DNA of 45,180 nucleotides, from positions 1 through 45,180 of the forward strand of contig CANRAZ010000012.1 in the NCBI GenBank assembly GCA_947628705.1, given 5' to 3'. The notes under the pieces are model-generated. The model had not been told where the DNA came from and ran no database searches. It worked only from the letters and a program-made list of their open reading frames with translations. A program made the translations under genes and the position numbers. The number at the start of each line of letters is the position of its first letter. Within the stretch, counting starts at the first letter, position 1. This document shows, piece by piece, positions 42,532 to 45,180 of the stretch. Source of the DNA: an uncultured Lachnospiraceae bacterium. Its GTDB lineage: Bacteria > Bacillota > Clostridia > Lachnospirales > Lachnospiraceae.

Positions 42532-43845
42532 TTACTTATAATAATCAAAGGCGTGTCCGTACATTCTTACGGTGTCGCCGTCCTTAATGCCAAGCTCTTC
42601 AAGCCTGTCAAGGACGCCGCTTGTTTTAAGGAACCTCTGAAAAAATTCAAATCCTTTTTCCGAGTCAAGGTTAGTGTAACCGAGCATTTTCTCGATTCTC
42701 GGACCTTCAACGACATAAGCCTCAAGTTCTTCGTCATATTCGGCGGTGAAAGGAAGACTTTCGTCAATGTATTCTTCCGGAAAGTATTCTTTTTCAAACA
42801 CAAGAGTTTCTTTAGGCTGTTTTTTCAGAAGCTCGTTGATCTTGTATAAAAGTTCCTTGAGCCCCCTGCCTGACACAGCGGAAACGGATACTATCTCGGC
42901 GTCAGGAAGCATTTCGGGCTCTTTTTCATAAGCAGCCGCCAAGGATTCCTTAAAAAGCTCCAGAGCCGTCTCCTGCTCTTCGTCCGTAAACAGATCCATT
43001 TTATTTGCGGCAATAATCTGTGGCTTTTTAAGCAGCTGGGGGTTATAATTGTAAAGCTCTTTGTTGATTTTTACAATATCGTCGGCAGGGTCTCTTCCTT
43101 CCGTTCCTGCACAGTCAACGACATGGCAGATGACTCTGGTTCTCTCAATATGGCGCAGGAACTCATGCCCAAGACCAATTCCCTCCGACGCTCCCTCGAT
43201 AAGTCCCGGAATGTCCGCCATTACAAAACCGTCGCCGTCCAGTTCAACTACGCCTAAAATCGGATTTAAGGTCGTAAAGTGATAATTGGCAATCTTTGGC
43301 TTTGCATTCGTGAGCCTTGAAAGCAAGGTGGATTTTCCAACGTTAGGAAAACCGACGAGACCGACATCGGCGATAACCTTAAGCTCAAGCGTAACGGTAA
43401 GTTCCATCGCTTTTTGTCCCGGCTGAGCATACTGGGGAACCTGCATCGTGGGTGTAGCATAATGCTGATTTCCCTTTCCGCCTCTTCCGCCTCTAAGGAC
43501 AGTCTCACGCCTGTTTTCGCCGGACATATCGGCAATTACCTTGCCGCTTTCGGCTTCTTTGACAACCGTTCCGGCAGGGACCTTAAGAACAAGATCCTCT
43601 CCGTCCTTGCCGCTGCAGTTGTTTTTGCCTCCGTTTTCCCCATCCTGTGCGGAAAATTTTCTCTGATATCTGTACGGATTAAGAGTGTTAAGACCGTCGT
43701 CTACCTCAAAAATAAGGTCGCCGCCCTTTCCGCCGTCTCCTCCGTTCGGACCTCCGGCGGCAACAAAAAGCTCACGCCTGAAGCTTACATGTCCGTCTCC
43801 GCCCTTTCCGGAACGGATCGTAATCTTAGCAGTATCTGCAAACAT
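42532..43845 (-). CDS. obg: GTPase Obg
   Basis: 437 residues. The glycine-rich Obg domain (1-160; SGKGGDGHVSFRRELF, GGPNGGDGGKGGDL) is followed by a GTPase domain with G1 GFPNVGKS at 165-172, G3 DIPGLIEGA around 212, NKMD and the SAVSGRG loop, then an OCT domain of about 80 residues ending VRMYGHAFDYYK. Obg is essential in most bacteria; it acts in 50S assembly and stress control, and for sporulation in Bacillus. I begin at ATG 43845 (MFADTAKI) since GGAG lies 6 bases ahead; an ATG at 43863 adds six residues. A terminator sits between rpmA and this gene. Confidence 0.97.
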   Translation of the reverse strand: MFADTAKITIRSGKGGDGHVSFRRELFVAAGGPNGGDGGKGGDLIFEVDDGLNTLNPYRYQRKFSAQDGENGGKNNCSGKDGEDLVLKVPAGTVVKEAESGKVIADMSGENRRETVLRGGRGGKGNQHYATPTMQVPQYAQPGQKAMELTVTLELKVIADVGLVGFPNVGKSTLLSRLTNAKPKIANYHFTTLNPILGVVELDGDGFVMADIPGLIEGASEGIGLGHEFLRHIERTRVICHVVDCAGTEGRDPADDIVKINKELYNYNPQLLKKPQIIAANKMDLFTDEEQETALELFKESLAAAYEKEPEMLPDAEIVSVSAVSGRGLKELLYKINELLKKQPKETLVFEKEYFPEEYIDESLPFTAEYDEELEAYVVEGPRIEKMLGYTNLDSEKGFEFFQRFLKTSGVLDRLEELGIKDGDTVRMYGHAFDYYK

Positions 43846-43887
43846 AAAACTCTCCATTCGCATTTTACGAAAATTTAATGCCGCTAT

Positions 43888-43914
43888 AAAAAAAGCCCTG
43901 AATTAATCAGGGCT
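43888..43914 (-). terminator. Intrinsic terminator between rpmA and obg
   Basis: On the minus strand AGCCCTGA (plus 43907-43914), a 5-base loop, TCAGGGCT (plus 43894-43901), then a run of seven T (plus 43888-43894). This is a strong terminator 14 bases after the rpmA stop and 43 bases before the obg start; no room remains for a full promoter for obg. Confidence 0.92.
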
Positions 43915-43927
43915 GTAAACGGCAACC

Positions 43928-44212
43928 TTATTCCTCTACAGGAATTACATTGGCATACTTTCTGCCTTTTGCCTTTGTCTGGAATCTTAAAACTCCGTCC
44001 TTAAGAGCATAAAGCGTGTCGTCACCGCCAATGCCAACGTTGATACCCGGATGAATTTTTGTACCACGCTGTTTGTATAAAATGTTACCTGCCAAAACGA
44101 ACTGACCGTCAGCCCTCTTGGCGCCTAATCTCTTGGATTCGGAATCACGTCCGTTCTTTGTGGAACCAACACCCTTTTTATGGGCGAATAACTGAAGGTT
44201 CATTTTAACCAT
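43928..44212 (-). CDS. rpmA: 50S ribosomal protein L27
   Basis: 94 residues. L27 reaches the peptidyl-transferase centre through its N-terminus. Here that begins [19 protein letters not shown]; the extra [10 protein letters not shown] is the Firmicutes-type propeptide that Prp removes between Ala and the HKKG. The conserved core [20 protein letters not shown] and [20 protein letters not shown] is normal. GGAGG precedes ATG. The prp gene lies just upstream, so protease and substrate are co-expressed. Confidence 0.97.
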   Translation of the reverse strand: MVKMNLQLFAHKKGVGSTKNGRDSESKRLGAKRADGQFVLAGNILYKQRGTKIHPGINVGIGGDDTLYALKDGVLRFQTKAKGRKYANVIPVEE

Positions 44213-44226
44213 GACTTTGTACCTCC

Positions 44227-44559
44227 TTATTTTTCGTTGTAAACTATTTTCAGGAACTTTTTCCCGTAGCTTTCAACAATCGATTTCAGTCCGCACTCAA
44301 GCGAATCAAACAGCAAGACTGTCTTTTCGGAAGGCTCGCTCACGCTGAAAATCAAGCTTCCTTCGCAGGCGTCCGGCTCAGAACATATTATCAGGTCGTC
44401 AGTAAGGCATTCGACGGAATTAACGGTGTTGATCGAAAGCGCCGAAACAGCAGCGCAAACAATGTCGCTTCCCTCTTCCGCATAACCGGAATGACCTGAG
44501 ATCTCAAAACCGGTAATGATATCGTTGTTTTTAGTTACGGTAACGGTAATCATAATCAA
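44227..44559 (-). CDS. prp: Ribosomal-processing cysteine protease Prp
   Basis: 110 residues. Prp cuts the N-terminal extension from L27. The catalytic pair is His23 (GHSGYA) and Cys35 (DIVCAAVS), in the family spacing. It lies between rplU and rpmA, the classical position in low-G+C Gram-positives. GGGAG lies 6 bases before ATG; a second in-frame ATG two codons later would also be possible. Its presence and the extended L27 agree with each other. Confidence 0.95.
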   Translation of the reverse strand: MIMITVTVTKNNDIITGFEISGHSGYAEEGSDIVCAAVSALSINTVNSVECLTDDLIICSEPDACEGSLIFSVSEPSEKTVLLFDSLECGLKSIVESYGKKFLKIVYNEK

Positions 44560-44570
44560 CTCCCGACAGC

Positions 44571-44879
44571 CTAACAGGTAATAGCTTCTATCTTTACCTT
44601 TGTGTACTGCTGACGATGACCGTTTTTCTTATGATAACCGGTCTTTCTCTTGTATCTGTAAACAATAACCTTTTTAGCTTTGACCTCGCCTAAAACCTTC
44701 GCAGAAACCTTCGCACCTTCAACTACAGGCGTTCCAACAACCAATTCTCCGTTGTTTACTGCGAGCACCTGCTCGAAGGTAACTGTTTCACCTTCAGCTG
44801 CGCCAAGCTTCTCAACATTAATGATATCGCCTTCAGCTACCTTATATTGCTTACCACCGGTTGCAATAATTGCGTACAT
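44571..44879 (-). CDS. rplU: 50S ribosomal protein L21
   Basis: 102 residues, beginning [18 protein letters not shown] and ending [14 protein letters not shown], with [17 protein letters not shown] near the end: textbook L21. I use ATG 44879 because AGGAGG sits 8 bases ahead; an in-frame GTG would add MPS and put the Shine-Dalgarno too close. It is the first gene of the rplU-prp-rpmA operon, 11 bases before prp. Confidence 0.97.
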   Translation of the reverse strand: MYAIIATGGKQYKVAEGDIINVEKLGAAEGETVTFEQVLAVNNGELVVGTPVVEGAKVSAKVLGEVKAKKVIVYRYKRKTGYHKKNGHRQQYTKVKIEAITC

Positions 44880-44962
44880 ACTGGGCACCTCCTGTTATCA
44901 TTACTCGCTAATTACGGTGTTTGCAAAAATTACAAAGCTTTGAAACCTCATTATGCGGCATA
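44880..44962 (-). promoter_or_regulatory. Leader of rplU, possible L21-type autoregulatory structure
   Basis: About 83 bases separate the predicted start from rplU. In the RNA, GGTTTCAAAGC...GCAAACACC and an inner TTTG/CAAA pairing could form an extended stem shortly before the Shine-Dalgarno. Firmicutes often have a structured L21 leader at this position, but I cannot match its consensus by eye. Confidence 0.35.
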
Positions 44963-44969
44963 CTCTGAT

Positions 44970-44998
44970 AATATACAATATCCCGGAGAAAATGTCAA
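44970..44998 (-). promoter_or_regulatory. Promoter of the rplU operon
   Basis: On the minus strand TTGACA (plus 44993-44998) and TATATT (plus 44970-44975) with a 17-bp spacer. TATGC-G-GCATA (44952-44962), a perfect DNA palindrome, lies at the predicted start point. Confidence 0.85.
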
Positions 44999-45069
44999 TA
45001 ATTAATTTCTAATAATTCCTTATGAGGTGTAGGATTACAATACATCTGTTACAACTGAATAATTAAAAG

Positions 45070-45140
45070 ACGAAGATACCTCTTCTGTGTTATACTTTCA
45101 TCGCCCAACAAAATCCAACTCAGAAAGAAGGTATCTTCGT
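45070..45140. repeat. Inverted repeat around the upstream region of an IS transposase gene
   Basis: ACGAAGATACCT (45070-45081) and AGGTATCTTCGT (45129-45140) are perfect 12-bp inverted copies, 47 bases apart; the second ends on the base before ATG. A weaker match continues inward (CTTCTG / CAGAAAGAAGG). It may be a transposase-control hairpin or terminal-repeat material of the element. Confidence 0.75.
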
Positions 45141-45180
45141 ATGGCTAGTATAACACAAGACATGAGGTTTCGTCTATCCC
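45141..45180 (+). CDS. IS transposase, N-terminus only (runs off the window)
   Basis: Only the first 13 codons are visible: MASITQDMRFRLS. This start is characteristic of a group of clostridial DDE-type transposases with an N-terminal helix-turn-helix and a C-terminal rve integrase core. The assignment rests on recall of that short N-terminus. AAGG at 45128-45131 is 9 bases before ATG. With the inverted repeat directly upstream it marks the left part of an insertion sequence placed after the rplU promoter. The family and the exact left end cannot be read here. Confidence 0.6.
   Translation, partial: MASITQDMRFRLS

Noticed and set aside
43414-43878. 154-codon frame antisense to obg
   Set aside because: A by-product of the glycine-rich Obg domain read backwards; no ribosome site.

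Overview
The window looks like a chromosome segment of a spore-forming member of the Clostridia (Bacillota), probably a gut-type Oscillospiraceae/Lachnospiraceae relative. The evidence is a PolC-type replicase, the yqfC-yqfD sporulation pair in front of phoH-ybeY, a SpoVB-like flippase, the Prp protease with an L27 that carries the Prp-cleavable N-terminus, a Gram-positive LexA box, strong purine-rich Shine-Dalgarno sites and moderately low G+C. This assignment is inferred from gene content; no rRNA gene is present.

Layout, left to right. (1) 1-5245: the C-terminal end of polC, then a four-gene operon of an unknown membrane-anchored protein, two FtsX-type permeases and a MacB/LolD-type ATPase. 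The ATPase is preceded by a four-copy 35/37-bp tandem repeat. (2) 5300-8600: tRNA-Glu(CTC), alaS with a dyad-rich promoter/leader, and rpsU with its own promoter and terminator. (3) 8630-19115: yqfC, yqfD, phoH, ybeY and a spoVB-like gene, then a small BofC-like membrane protein, two flavoproteins, 5-formyl-THF cyclo-ligase and miaB. (4) 19266-20348: a tyrosine recombinase behind a perfect consensus promoter. (5) 20423-30440, minus strand: a MoxR ATPase, a DUF58 protein and three tandem, full-length, diverged TgpA-like transglutaminase membrane proteins. (6) 30618-31303: lexA with its own LexA box. (7) 31362-35331, minus strand: an orphan BvgS-like hybrid sensor kinase and a fused MFS/spermidine-synthase-like protein. 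(8) 35430-40381, minus strand: a Gld-type ABC system (ATPase, permease, GldG-like, DUF4340). (9) 40510-44879, minus strand: the ribosome/GTPase cluster rplU-prp-rpmA-obg-yhbY-nadD/yqeK-rsfS. (10) From about 45070: the left part of an insertion sequence whose transposase runs off the window.

Most of the window is housekeeping. The least ordinary parts are the triplicated transglutaminase operon, in which the third catalytic position is Glu rather than Asp in every copy; the dyad-symmetric elements at several transcription starts and Shine-Dalgarno sites (alaS, rpsU, the recombinase, the sensor kinase, the BofC-like gene); and the tandem repeats inside the ABC operon. I see no CRISPR array, prophage or rRNA. 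No gap between genes exceeds about 265 bases.
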